From Prunella strophiata (taxonomy: Eukaryota; Chordata; Aves; Passeriformes; Prunellidae), in the NCBI GenBank assembly GCA_036583965.1, contig JAZBQD010000014.1, positions 65,502,395-65,566,394 of the forward strand: DNA of 64,000 nt. The letters run 5' to 3'. The notes beneath the pieces were generated by a model that saw only the letters and a program-made list of their open reading frames with translations, was not told where the DNA came from and searched no databases. The stretch's first letter is position 1. The number at the start of each line of letters is the position of its first letter. Of this stretch, positions 10,048-23,000 are shown one piece after another. Made by a program: the position numbers and the translations under genes.

Positions 10048-11598
10048 ACCCCTGACCTCAAGTTAATCACATCAATGCCATTCTGAGATCACCTCACTGC
10101 CTCTCATTTGCCTTACCCAGATGCACTGTCACCCAGCACCAGCTTCAACTCTAAGCACTTTTCTCAGATGCAATTCAAGACAACACGTGTGGAACACTGG
10201 CCCTGAGGCATCCACCACCACGGAGTGCAGCACAGCCCATTGCCAGAGGGGTGCCCAGCCCTCCCACAGCCACAGGGCAGCGGGGGAGAGGAGCAGCCAT
10301 CTCAAGAGTCACTTTCAAAACTGGGTTCCCTTTCCTTTCAAGGCTCCTATCACAGATTAGTGTTCCACAGCACAGCAAGAGTTCCATGACCTGCAAGCTG
10401 AAGCCAATAGCATTAGTTTGAAGGGGGTGTGAGTAGGACAGAGGCTGAGAAATGGAGACCACCTGAAAGTGCATCTGTTCTGAAACAGTAAATCCCATCA
10501 CTTCAGAGATGTGTCAGTCTCACAGTCAGGTCAGCACTGCCAAAGATCTCCACACCACTGTTGGCAGGATGAGTTGCTCAGCAAGTTCTAGCTACAAGAA
10601 CATCTCCCTTCTTTAACTGGATGGCAGACACGACCACCCCCTGCAAAATGGCATTTCCTTCTTCATTTGGAGTCCACCTACAGGCAAGCAAAACAACCCC
10701 CTGTGCTGCAGACACACCCGAGGTCTGGGCTGGTATCACAGCATCGCTGTCTGCACACCACTCCTGAACTGGACAGACAAGGTTAACAAAGGCATCACCT
10801 AAAGCAGAGGCAAGTACTGCACTCACAGCATCTCTGTGGCTGGCACAGAGCGCCCACCAATACATGGAGAGGTTGGGATTGTATTGGTTGTTTTGATACA
10901 GATTAAAATTGCCAAAAAAAACCTTTCCACAAGCAGACACAGCCAATAAATTGGAATCTATTTCTGCACAAAGCGTTACCGTGAGATCCAAGGGAAAGCA
11001 CATCGCGATCGACCCGACACGGCCAAGCCGCGTTCACTGCATTGGTCCCACTCCTCTTCCCTTCCTTAGCACCAGTGTAGCAAAGGGCTCGTCACCCGTG
11101 TGCTGCCTGCCCTGTGGGAGAGCTGGTCTGCCAGGAAGCAGCAAGGCTCCTTGGACACCCAGCAGACAGCAAATCTTCCCCTGGCCAGAGAGAAAGGGAA
11201 GTGGCCGAGCGAGCGTCGCACACGAGCGGGAGCTGCCCGCGGCCACCGGCGGAGCAGCACGAGCGCGGCCTGGAAGGAGCTGCAAGTTTACACATATTTA
11301 GAGCAATGCTTTATACATGTCAAGCCATGGAACTTTCAAAGGCCTCAAAGACACTTTTGTAAAGAACAAGTGCACAATCTAGGTGGATGTTGAAGCTGGC
11401 ACGTCTTAGTCTTCACTGCGGTGCTATGCTGTTTTTATTGCCACTCGATGGGGGCGGGCGCCCGGCCTTCCCCCGTTGGTGCGTGCAAACGATGATTTCC
11501 TATGGGAAAGGCATTAAAAGAAACGGCTGGAGGGGGTTACTTTGTGAAAAGCAGAAACTGAAGTTAGCTTTAGTTTAAGGAAAAAGGAAAAAAAAAGT

Positions 11599-11635
11599 GT
11601 GTGAGAGTGTGTGTGTGTGAGTGTGTGTGTGTGTT
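11599..11635. repeat. GT-rich microsatellite
   Basis: Imperfect GT dinucleotide repeat interrupted by GA (GTGTGTGAGAGTGTGTGTGT and so on), inside the inferred FRMD4A 3' UTR. Confidence 0.85.
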
Positions 11636-11984
11636 CCAAGAATAACAACAGCGTCTACCAGACAAAGTAGAGCGAAACGTTTCAAATTAAACACCACGAC
11701 TTGGGGGGCTGCCACACCTTTTGGTATTAAGATTGCTGGAAAACTGCATTCCAGGCTTTAAAAGAGAATGGGTTCTGTGTAATTAGGCTTTGAAAAACGA
11801 TGGGGTTTCTAAACATTAATGCAAGCAGCTCATGCCAGTTCCTTTCTGCAGCTCACACCAGAAGTGCTGGCTTTGGTTCCCTGCACTGCTGCCTGGCACC
11901 ACTGGTGAGGTGGGGAGGAGGCCTTGCAGAGATGAGGCAGTGGCAGGCAGAAAGGCTGTTGTTTGTCCAGGGAAACCTGGGGCA

Positions 11985-12110
11985 GAGCCAGGATTGGATG
12001 GGGCTCTGAGCCACCTGGTCTAGTGGAAGGTGTCCCTGCCCCATGGCAGGGGTTGGAACCAGATGAAGTCACTTCCAACACAAACCCTTCCATAATGCTA
12101 TGATAAGGAA
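11985..12110 (+). mobile_element. CR1 LINE 3' end
   Basis: The sequence matches the avian CR1 3' end as I know it: TTGGATGGGGCTCTGAGC, then AGTGGAAGGTGTCCCTGCCC, GGGGTTGGAACCAGATGA and CTTCCAACACAAACCC, ending CATAATGCTATGAT. The copy is 5'-truncated and diverged. It lies within the inferred FRMD4A 3' UTR, so it may be transcribed with it. Confidence 0.85.
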
Positions 12111-13627
12111 ACTCTTTTATGTTCACACATGAAGCATAAATGAAAAAAGAAAACCCACAAAAACACTGGCAAAGGATTTACAAAGGTGACCACACAAACC
12201 TTGTGCTTCTGGGCCTCCCTGAAGCATCACCTGGGAGTGCAACAGACCGTGACAGTAATTGAAGCCTTACTTTCAATTCTGGAAGAACAGCCAGTGGTGG
12301 GCATTGCAGCCTTTTTATCTGGACACACAAAATGCTGTTTTCACCATCTCTTTGTGCTTTGGGGTCTTTAACATGGGAATTATTTCAAGCTCCTAATTGG
12401 ATTTTTAGCTAGATAAGAGATAGTACTGATTAATGACATTTACTGATAAAATTTGGTAGCTGAAGGATTAAATAAGGACCAAATTAAGCTACAGCAAATA
12501 ATTTAGCCCAAGGATTTTCAGGGGCTCTGAGCAACTGTCTGTTTTCTTTTTAATTTCCCTGGTAAGTGGTTTGGGTTTGTTTTTTTTTAACGTGTACCTT
12601 CTTTTAATTAAAAAGAATTCAACAACAGCGGCACTATGAGGCCTCTGGGCACTACAGGAAGAAACATTAATTCCTCCAAGACCAGCTCTGCAGTTTTGCA
12701 GCAAAGGTTAAAAGGTGGCAGCCCTGAAATTAGGGGGGAAAAACAAAAATATTGAGCCTGAATTGCAAACAGGCTGGAGTGGAGAAAAAAGCTTTCTAGA
12801 AACGGATTGAGTTTTGCTTTGTGTTCTGCTTTTCTGGTTTGCAGTCAAGGCACATGTGAGCAGCCAGTCTGGTAGTAAAGACAGATTAAGTAAAACAGGT
12901 TTTACTGTTTAGCTCAATTCAATTAAACACAAATGTACATAAAATGTTAATCATATGAGATTAACATATTTAAGTATAACACGGAGGGGCATATACATAG
13001 CTATTATAGACAAGCACTTGACTACCAACTCAACCCCTCCTTTACTTTTTTATTTTCCAAGGCTCCATCTGCCATAAAGCCACAACCACGTTCAGTCTCT
13101 GTGTCTGACACTCCCTCTGTGTGGGCAGGAGCCAGGGGACAGCTCCTGCAGGGGCCGTGCTGGGAGGCAGGGTTTATTTTTAAATGATATTATATGCAGT
13201 CGAGTGTTGAAAATGTTGAAACAGTCCAATTTGTTTTCACTCTGTATTAGTTTTAGTTTCAGGCATAGCCAATCCCCATTCAGGTGCTATCAGATGACCA
13301 GTTACTGCTTAGTTAACTAGATGTAAAGTTTTACATATATATTAATGTCAATAGTTTTATTACAAGTTGTGTAAAATGGACTCTCTAGTTTAAAAAAAAG
13401 AAAAAAAAAAAAGAAAGAAAAAAAATTAGGTCTCTCCTGAAATTGACTTTAGAGCATGGAAAATGATTTTACTGGATTCTGTTCAACTGTAATCAAGGAA
13501 AAAAATATGTATGTTGTAGAAAAAGTTGCAGAATTAAAAAAAATCTGCTTTTAATTTATTCTTTTTGTATTAAGAATTTGTATAGTTACCTTTACATTTT
13601 GCAAAACGGTGTTGTCAACACTTCCTT

Positions 13628-13633
13628 ATTAAA
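13628..13633 (+). terminator. FRMD4A: Candidate FRMD4A poly(A) signal ATTAAA
   Basis: ATTAAA lies in CTTCCTTATTAAAGC at the end of the AT-rich stretch. It is followed by CAAAATGAAACC and then a TG/T-rich segment (TTGCCATGGTCTCTTTGGG) that could act as the downstream element. Composition changes to unique, GC-richer sequence right after it. Confidence 0.5.
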
Positions 13634-13650
13634 GCATTTTCAAAATGAAA

Positions 13651-16398
13651 CCTTGCCATGGTCTCTTTGGGAGGGCAGAGCCCAGGCAATCCTTACCACT
13701 GCCAGAGATGCTGGTCCAGATGTGTGCACAGCTGGCCAGGGTGTCCATGAGGGACCTGCTCCTTGGCTGACTGCAGGAAACACTGGAAAAAAAGCCCCAA
13801 ATTCCCCCAAAGAAGCCCATCCTTTAGAGATCCCTCAGGATTCAGCACCCAGCAGATCCATGCTGGCTCCATGCCATCTTCTCCCAAGCACTGGTCCCAG
13901 GGGCTCAGGAGGACCATGACTGATGTCCCACCACTGTGGGAAGCAAAGTCACAAATAATATTTACTTCCAAAACACAACCTGAAATAACTACAATTAAAG
14001 CTCACTTAGGTGGATTGGATGCTGAGCTGCTGCAAGGCTGTTTCAGCAATGCCAAGGGCTGTGGACAGGCTTCAGCACCAGCACATTCCCCATGCTCCAA
14101 GGAACTGCCTGCTTGGTGACTTCCCAAGGGAACCCACTCCAAGAGGCTGCTCTGGCTCAGCAGGGCAGCAGTGACCCCTGCCCAGGGTTAGGGATGTCCA
14201 CCTTGCAGCAGCCCTCTCGAAGGCACCACGTTGTGTTCTCATCCCCTGGGGGCAGCAGTCAGAGCACTCTCTTCCCCCTGAGAAGTGAAGCCACTTACAC
14301 CCCAACCAGGTTCATTCTTTGGGCAAGAGTGGGTCAGTGGTGGTGATGTCAGCTGAAGAGGAGCCCAGTTCCTCCATTAAATTGATCCTACACACACCTA
14401 CCCTAAGAACCCTTCCAGCAGCACAAATAGCAAATAGGGAATTTAAGGCACAGTAATACCAGTATCAGGCAGGTATCAAGAGTTTTAGAGTTCACCACAG
14501 CCAGGCTTGGGAAAGGCTCAGGGACTGCAACAAATGACCAGGGGCACTGAAGTCCCAAAACCACTCCAGACACTGCCATGACAAACTCATGACTTCATCC
14601 TAAGGCTGCAGGTCTTAGGATTCAGCAGAGTTATTTCCGCCTAATGCAAGAATTATCAGAAATAAACATCTGGAAAAGCCTAGAGGGAAAAGTAAATTGC
14701 TAAACTGAAACATACCCTCCCCACAAAAAAAAAAAAAAAAAACCCCAAACTGTCAAGCAGTGTGACAGCTGCACCACACCCACTCCTCCCTGAACTAGAC
14801 TGAGGGTTGGGATTTTTTTGGCTAAGAGGCATTATTAACTATTTGATCACGGTCTGGTAGCTGCAATTTGGGGCCATCCAGCTGCAAGGAGCCTCCAACC
14901 AATGATGAAAAGCAGCTGCTGTAACAGTGTCCCCCTGGCCCCTGTCCCCCCAGGAGCAGAGCTGGCTCTCACGTGCTGGACAGCTGGAAATTCTTACACG
15001 GATATGCCGTGAGAAAGTAGTTCCCAGCTCCTCAGCTCCCCATCCAGCTCCATTCCATGGATTGCAAGGGGATAAAGTTCTTCCATCATGGGATTCATTC
15101 AAGCAAGGCAGCTGCATTTCAGGGACTGTCAGCAAGGAGGCACATTGCTTAAACTGCATTCCTTCAAACCTGATCAGACTAAGCCCTTCCAACCTCAAAT
15201 TCACATCCCTACAGGAGGAGCATCCCCACTCAAACCAGCACTCAGGGTACCATTAAAATTCTCCTCAGTAATTAGCTCTAAGGCAGGAAGGAAAAATCCA
15301 TCTAGCACTATTACAGATCCCCTAAGGAATCCTCTTCCTGCTAAAGCAGATGATACAATGCTCCTTAAACCATCTCCTGGCTACTCACTTGCTGCAGTTT
15401 CCAGGGAAATTACAGCTCTTCTGAACAAGGGACAATATTGTCCCTCAATTATTTACAGAGTTCAAAACTAAGGTCAAGATAAAGATTTACGAAACAGTTC
15501 AGGAAACCGTCTGGGTGGGGAGAGGGATAAAGTTGCAGTGTTACAAATGTTTCCGTTGTAATAACGCCCCCAAAGAGTATCTGCACAGAGCACTTCAAAG
15601 AAAATCACCAGACAGCACTGTTAATGAAACTCTTCCATGCTCCTGACATCTGCCCAGCTGCTCCCCACAAATCCCCATCTCCTCCCCAAAGGCCCTTCCC
15701 CCAAGAGACAGTGAGGTCTCATCAGCCTCATTTTATTACTTCTAAACTCTTGACATTTTCTCTGGGGTCAAACACTCCAGACTGAAAATCTCCTGTGTCC
15801 AAAGAAGCACTTTAGAATCTCCAGAAGAATCTGAATTTCTCCAAGATACTCCTCCCACCTGACATCCCCCAGTATCTCTCACTGTGCCACAGGACACTGG
15901 GAACACCCACGGGAGACAGGTCACTCCTTGAGAAGAGGGCTCCAGTTCCTGCTCCAAGCTGCCAGTTGAGGTGAGGACCCAGACAAACCCATTCAATGGA
16001 ATAGTGACACATTTCTTCAGGAAGTGGTTCTGCTCAAAACTAATGAAGTTTCAATATTTCACTGTTTATGCAGAATTAGACATCATCGTTCCCATGAGTT
16101 TCCTCATCACTCCCAGTCAGGATACACAATGGTAAAGATTTGTGGCTGCTAGAAATACTGTTCATGGTCATGGGAGGTCCTAATTATTTTCTCTACAATG
16201 CCCAGCAGATTGAAAATTTTCTCCAGATGTATAAAAATGGAATTTGAAAGCCTCAAGAGCCATAAGATTACTTCCCCCAAGCCCAGAAGGTTTATATTAA
16301 AAACGTTGTTACCAAAAAAAAAAAAAAAAAGCCAAATCAGATGCATTCAAGATCAAAAACTCTCTGCACTGAGGCTGAGAAATATATAAACTTTTTTT
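13651..16398. other. Intergenic region between the 3' ends of FRMD4A and PRPF18
   Basis: About 2.7 kb separate the two convergent genes. There is one poly(A) run at about 14726-14742 and no exon, promoter or recognised repeat. Several open frames of 100-130 codons lack any splice or family support. Confidence 0.7.
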
Positions 16399-16404
16399 TT
16401 TATT
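16399..16404 (-). terminator. PRPF18: Candidate PRPF18 poly(A) signal AATAAA
   Basis: On the minus strand the sequence reads GGAATAAAAAAAAAAG, about 520 bases after the stop codon. A poly(A) run follows it, so the exact cleavage site cannot be read. The signal at 15732-15737 is an alternative. Confidence 0.4.
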
Positions 16405-16924
16405 CCTGATAAATACCACATGAAAGATTAGCCAATAAAGTCTTTATATTTACAGAAATAACCAAGATTCAGATTCAACTGCTTCCCTCTAATCATCTCC
16501 CCACGTCAGTCTCCAATGCAAAAGCAGACAAAAAAAGCTCCACATATGCTCCTTGCAGGGCTGAGACTCACCTAAAGCTCTAAAATATGGGAAACAGTTC
16601 AATCTGCACAGTTCCCTGAATAACAAACTGAAATAAAAGCAGTTGTCCTGTGCATTGTCCCTTGGCCATTGTCTTGGTCTTAAACTCTTCAAAACCCATC
16701 CCTCTGCTGTACCTTGGATGTGTTCAGCAAAAAGCACAGATTTCAAAATAAACCTAAATAAATGAGGCTTGGAAAAAGGAAGCTGTAAAAAAAATCTCCT
16801 TTCTGCTTTTTTAGCAAAGCCCACCCCAAGTCCTTGTTGGTGTTCAGGCTCAAAGTCTGCCCCTTCCATCCTCTCTGGGGGTTGGAGACCAAAATGTGAG
16901 TGCCACCCTGGCCCCTGCAGAGCC
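16399..16924 (-). other. PRPF18: PRPF18 3' UTR (inferred)
   Basis: Sequence after the PRPF18 stop down to a candidate minus-strand AATAAA at 16399-16404. It is AT-rich, with no open frame of interest and one poly(A) run at about 16314-16330. A second AATAAA further down (15732-15737) could give a longer end. The end point is inference. Confidence 0.5.
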
Positions 16925-17005
16925 TCACAGAGCGTTGTACTCCACACATTTGGATGGGTCTGTTGGGAAGTGCTTCTGGCAAATGGTCATCAGTCTCTTC
17001 AGCCC
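16925..17005 (-). CDS. PRPF18: PRPF18 exon 10 (C-terminus)
   Basis: Acceptor on the minus strand is AATTCCTAG. Twenty-six codons read [20 protein letters not shown] then VEYNAL and a TGA at 16925-16927. This is the conserved C-terminus of the Prp18 domain. The frame is intact. Confidence 0.96.
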   Translation of the reverse strand, partial: GLKRLMTICQKHFPTDPSKCVEYNAL

Positions 17006-20000
17006 CTAGGAATTAACAAAACAAGGACAATTCTGTAATAAGGCTGCAGCTGCTGAACAAACTTAATAGCCTACAGCATTCTTAAGCTTAACTAGAAGAA
17101 TTAAAAAGAAAAGGCTCCTATTTTGAGGTTGGGATTTTTATTTTGGTAGTTATTCTGTTTAAAGTTTGAGGTTGTCTTCAATATTAGAGGAGTTTGTGGC
17201 ATAATCAAAAAGGCAACAGCTTCAATCCCATCTGGTAAGATTCACAGTGAAGGATCACAGCAATTCTTTAATCCCTCTTTATCACCAGATCATAATTAAA
17301 GATATTTACTAAGAAAGCTGAATATTAAAATTAATTCTAAAGAGCAAAAAAAGCTGCAGAGCCAAGGCAAGAACCAAACACTTCTCAGGAGGAGAACTGT
17401 GGACACAGGACATCACAGAGGCAAACTGAAGCAATCAAGGAGAAAGGCAGAATGTGGACTTTTCAGCTCTTTCAAGGCATCAAATTGCCCAAAACCAACA
17501 TGACAAGAACCCTGTGATTATTTTCTTTCAAGTCACACAGAAAAGTCTAACAAAGAAGAAAGCCAGCTGCTGTGGTGGAAATGTAATTTAGCAGTGACAC
17601 CATACTCCAAGATGGCAGAGTCATGTCCCTGTCATGAGACTTTCCTCATGGAAGGCAGCTCCTCACTCAGGGAAAAATGATTCAACAGGATGGTGCTTTG
17701 GCCTTTCTAATGCAGGCAAGGATGAAAAGTCTGCCCAGCACCATAATGACTCCTTGTTTGGGATGCTCTCACTCCAGAGTGCTGCAATCAGGAACATGTT
17801 TACTTCATGCAGCTGCTGGGAGCACAGGTAATAAATATCCCATGTTCCAGTTTGAACCAAACTTGTCAAAAGAGACCCAAATATCTAAAACCAACATGGA
17901 GAACATACATGTGTAAAGCCAACTTTGTCTTGGTGCTGCAGTGAGTTGAGTAATTTAGAAGCAGAGATATGAAATTCCCAGTGGGAAGATGAACTCAAGG
18001 ATTTCCTTGGCCACCAGATGTAGCCCCAAAAGCAGAGAAGGGACAAACTTGGGGAATTCACACACATCTTCCACAAGGTTATGCTATGCTAAGAGAGACC
18101 AAGCAACACTCCAGAGCAGAGATCCTTCTGCTCCAGGAGTGGCAAACAGACAGAGAAAGCCAATTATTGAGCAGCCTGGTCTGGAATGTTCCCCTGCCAG
18201 GGGAACTGGAACTTGACATCTTTTAAGGTCTCTTTCAATCCAAACCATTCTATGATTCTATGAATTATTCACCATTATGACACATGGATTAACACAGACC
18301 ACAACAACATCATTTAGTTTAAAACTATTTCATCCATTAAATACTTCCAAGCATAACTGTAGCCTGTCTCTGAAGATGCATGATCCACATTGCCAATTTT
18401 CACCTTACAAAATAATTGGTCAAATTCAATTTGTTGTCTCAGTAAGTGTCTGGAGGCCCCTGGGACTTCACAATGATATTTTTTCAGGTTATGCTACTAT
18501 AAACTAGAGTTGAAAAGAAATCAAAAGTTATACTTGCAGCCCAAATACAGAGACTCAGAGCTGAAGGGGAAGTTGCATTTTGCAAGCAATTTCCTTGCAA
18601 TTTCCTTTCAGCTTCTGCAGAAAGCTGAAAAGCAACAGGAGTCCTGCTGCTGCAGAAGGAAGACATTTATACACCTTGCCTGCCAGGAGCTCTGAGCTCC
18701 ATGATGCTGCTCAGGAGGCTTCAGAGTTAACACAGAAGGGTTTTTATCTCAATGAAACTGCAACTGGCAAGAGTCAAACGCATTTAACAATACCAAGAGA
18801 GAAGGCTTGTTTCCTCAGACCTGTCCACCCACTGTGTTGAAAGGACAGAGTAGAAAAACAGCACTCCTATTTCCACAACCAGAAGTCCACATGAGTATGA
18901 AGATGTCCAGGAGGAACTAAACCCAGAATTTTGAGCCCAGATTCCTGAACTTATTAATGAATACATTTATCTAGTTGCAGAAATAGTCAGAAGGACTGAA
19001 TTTTACAGTATTAAATTCTGTGCATGTTTAAAGCACGAGTTAAGAAGTGAGAGGCCTCAGTTCAGAAAAACCCATCAGACTGTTCCTGGCCCAGCACTGC
19101 AGAGCCTTCAGGTCCAGGATGAGCTACTCTTACTTGATGTCATGCTTGACATAAAATAAACCTGTCCATTTCCGGGACCCTTTTACCACACCACCTGATG
19201 CTACCAGTGACACTGACGTTTCTCAAAGATCCCCCTACACAAGCAGACCTGTTGAATTTCCAAAGCTGACATTACCTGGATGTATTTCCTCTGAGTTTCA
19301 TCGTTGAGCACGTGGGCCACGTGCTTGGAGAAGATCTTCTCGCGCCCCGTCCGCGCGTGGATGCCGACCATGGTGACGCCGATGGGCCAGGGAGCGTTCC
19401 CAATGGCCATCTGCAGATAGGCATCGTTGGCCTGGAGAGAAAAGGGCATCACTGAGCACCACAGGAACTGCACCACACAAAGCATTCCTGCCCTGCCAGG
19501 GGCAGTTGAACCCCATTCCAGTGTCTCTGATCTGGTGTCACTGCATGGTATTAACCAAGTGCACAATGCACCTTCCTACATGGAACTCCAAGGGAAGCAA
19601 GGACTATGGACTTTCCCTTATGAAAAAAAACAACTGGATAAAGCAGAATGGTTACCTTGAGCAAAACTAAGGGATTATTTTCAACTCAACCATCTCTGGT
19701 TAAATAAGGTTACATTTGTAACCATGCTTAAGGCCAGAGCAGTAGCAGCAGTAAATCAATCAGGAGTTTCCCCATCAAGAGTGCAGATCCTGTTTCTAAA
19801 GCTGTAACAGACAACATTCCTGGGGAAAAACAGGGATAAAACTTGAAGGGAAAATTAATAGAAAGAAAGGCAGAAAAGAGAAGTATAGAGCTTAAAAAAA
19901 CCCAACATAACACTGAGAACCAGCAAGTGACAGATACAATTACAGAAAAAACCTGAAGGACGTGGAACAGGACATTCCTTCTCTATTAGAGAGCAGCTAC

Positions 20001-23000
20001 AAAACTCACTGATAAAAGAGTTCATTTATCAGCTCCTATTCAGAAACTGGACAATAAGAAGCAGCAATCATGACCAGGGGGTGCAGATTCTTTCCAGCTA
20101 GCACTGAACAAACTGGGAGGTGAATAATGAACAAGGCAGACAGACCTAAAAGCAAACCTGAAGAGAGGACAGAGCTTAGTCATCACCTGCATGAGGCAGA
20201 GTCTGAACAGTCTTAGTCAAACACCTACTTGCTGACTTAAATATACTTTTGTGATGAAACAGTGTGTGAACATGCAATTAAAGACCCTTGCAGGACTGTC
20301 ACAACAGGGTTAATTAAGGCTTGAGTGGATTCTTGCATTCTGGCATTTGACTGCTGTCAACACATTGATTTCAAAATTAAAATCTTCCAAGCTTTTCAAC
20401 AAACAAAGCAGCAAGAATTTGTGGCTGACAGTATTCACTAGGGTGCACAAAGCAAGCAGCAGGCTAAAACAGACAGAAGACAAGAGTAGGCAAATAGGGG
20501 CAAGTCTCATAGAAGGAAAATTGAAAAGGATCTGAGTATCTGTAAAAGCAATAGCCTAATGTAAAAAAGCAAAAACAAAACAAAACACCCAAATGTGTAC
20601 TCAAGTCATCCAAAATCTCTGTGAAAATTACTTAGGGCAAGCACCTCCAGGAGAGAGAAGCACTGCTGATTAACCCAGAGATACATCACATTCCTGCATG
20701 CTCATTAGTTTGAGAAGGTATTGGAAAGGGAATTTCCACATAATGATGACAACCAAGAGAACAAAAATGCTTCAAAATAAAATCCCACTATCATACATCC
20801 CACATGTTCAGTTCTGCTTCCAAATGATTTGCATTAAATTTGCCTTAGGCCATACAAAGTTTTTTTCAGCATCAAAAGCAGGTTTGCTTGCTTACTTGAC
20901 AAATTATGCCAAATCCTCACAAGAACAGTAAGAAATACTAGAAATTTAAAGGCAAAAGACAGCTCAGTTTCCTCTGCATATACAAGCTGCTTCAGCAAAT
21001 GCTATTGGTATTTCAGTTTCACTTCTGAAGGCAGCTACAAATAAAACCTAATACCGCCTTTGATCTTGTATCCCAAAGTACTTCTGCCTCCTGCAGTGAG
21101 CAGACTTCATCCAAAAAATCTTCTCATTAACTTACCTCAATCTTACCAGGCCACTTAATGTGAGTGTAGACAAAGAAAGGGACAGTGCCTCATATTCAGT
21201 AACTCAGTTTGCCTCAATTAATTCCTAATTAATTAATCATCAACACCCTATTACTATTCAATACCTTCATTTAACCTTAGAACATCAGGTTTCCCCTAGA
21301 GGAATGCCTCTGCAACTTAATATAGAGAAAAATTGTCTTCATGTTTACAAAGCTGTGCAGTTTCATGAACCTCAAAAGATCTTCTGTCAGGCTGTGGATC
21401 AAACACTACTTGAAGCCTAACATTTCACTAGCCATTTTTCATTCTGTTGGGATAGATGTTGTATTTCCAGCTATGCATCTTCAAAATGCAAAAAAAAAAA
21501 AAAAAAAAAAGGGAATGCTGAAGCAATAAACTCAATCTTTTACAAGCAGATAGAGAGGACATGACAGAAAATTACAAACAAACGTACCTTCACGTATTCT
21601 CTTTGCAACATAAATTTAATAATATCTGTTATTGATTCTTTGATGTCTGCAGGAAGTGTCTACAGGAGAGAGGGGAAAGGAAAAAAAAAAGACATTTACT
21701 TCAGAACAGCAGCTCAGGAAAATCATCTTACTCAGCATTTATACAAAGTTTAGCAACTACCCTTGCTTGAGGAGTTTCACAAAGGGAAACACGTTCATTA
21801 TTCAGATGAAGGATCTGAAGAGGAGAGGTTAAGTGGTTACACCTGGTAGCTGATGGCAAAGTGCAAAATGCAACCCAAATTTTCTGTCGTGTTTGCAACC
21901 CAGGGAGCAGGTGCTGCTTTAAACAGCTGGGTGGGCAGATTTCACTGATTGAGATGAAGTCAGAATTGTGTGTCAGGAGCTCTAGATACAGAAACTGTCA
22001 CCAGCTCACTTATCCCCTCTCCTGGAAAGGGCCCTGATGCTGGGCACCTGGAAAGCAAAGGCTGCAGAGGCATTCAGAGGCGATTTTTACCCTTTTGCGG
22101 AGCTTCCTGAAGAGCGGCCGCAGGTAGGACTCGGTCTGTTTCTGGGTGGCGCTGTTCAGCTTGCCCTGCACGCCCCGTTTCACGTAGTCCTCTCTGGCAT
22201 TCAACTCCTTGGCCCAGACTCCCAGCAGGAACTGCAGGGAGCAAGCACATCTGTGTCATGGTGCCATCTAGTGACTTCCCGGCACATCAGACAGAACAGA
22301 GGGCTAAGCAAGCAAGGCAAAGTGAGTTTTTTGGAGAAATCTGAGTACAGAAGGTAAAACCTTTTTCAGAAGGATAGGCAAGGAGGGATAGGAACAACTC
22401 TCTTATCTTAAATGTACACACACAAATTAAAGCTTCAGCTCTTGCTGTGACTTTGATTACAACAGTTACACAGGCACCAGCTGACTGGGCTGAGAAGCAA
22501 CACAGATTTCTTGCCAGGAAACAAGGAAACAATTTCCTGCCATCCACTTGAACCTGTGGACTTCCTTTAAAACACTCCAATTTCACTAACAGTATTAGGT
22601 GAGATTCCAGTTCAGCTTGCACTGTTCCAAGGAAACTCCTCCAAATGTTTTGATGCCACAATACCACACAGAGGCAACTACAGACAACTGCCTCAAATAT
22701 CACACGAAAATCAAAACCGTATTTATTTTGTCTGGAAAAGCAGGACCAGATTTTGAAGAATGCTGCTCTCCCAAGAGCTTCAGATTTGGCACAAGTCACT
22801 GTAGTGACTAACAAATGCTGTGGAGTGCCAGGCATTTCAAAAACCCCACATCTTACACATAACATGTGAGATTTTCCTCTCAAGCAGCTGAAACCCACCC
22901 TTCTATTCTTGAAATGCATCTGCACGAAATTAATAATATGACACAACCACAGAATAATTAGAGTTTGTTACCTTCAAGAACTTTGTTATGATGTCCATGT

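Larger units (their letters stand above)
10048..13650 (+). other. FRMD4A: FRMD4A long 3' UTR (inferred)
   Basis: About 3.6 kb without a credible coding exon runs from the TGA at 10045-10047 to a candidate poly(A) signal, ATTAAA at 13628-13633. The last 800 bases are AT-rich, with T-rich and A-rich runs typical of long brain-type 3' UTRs. Embedded are a CpG-richer block at 10990-11290, a GT repeat at 11599-11635 and a CR1 3' end at about 11985-12110. The UTR end is inference; an earlier end is possible. Confidence 0.55.

Noticed and set aside
22287..22946. Minus-strand open frame of 219 codons filling PRPF18 intron 6
   Set aside because: It is out of phase with the exons on both sides and has biased, unstructured composition. 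There is no splice need for it because exons 6 and 7 join perfectly.
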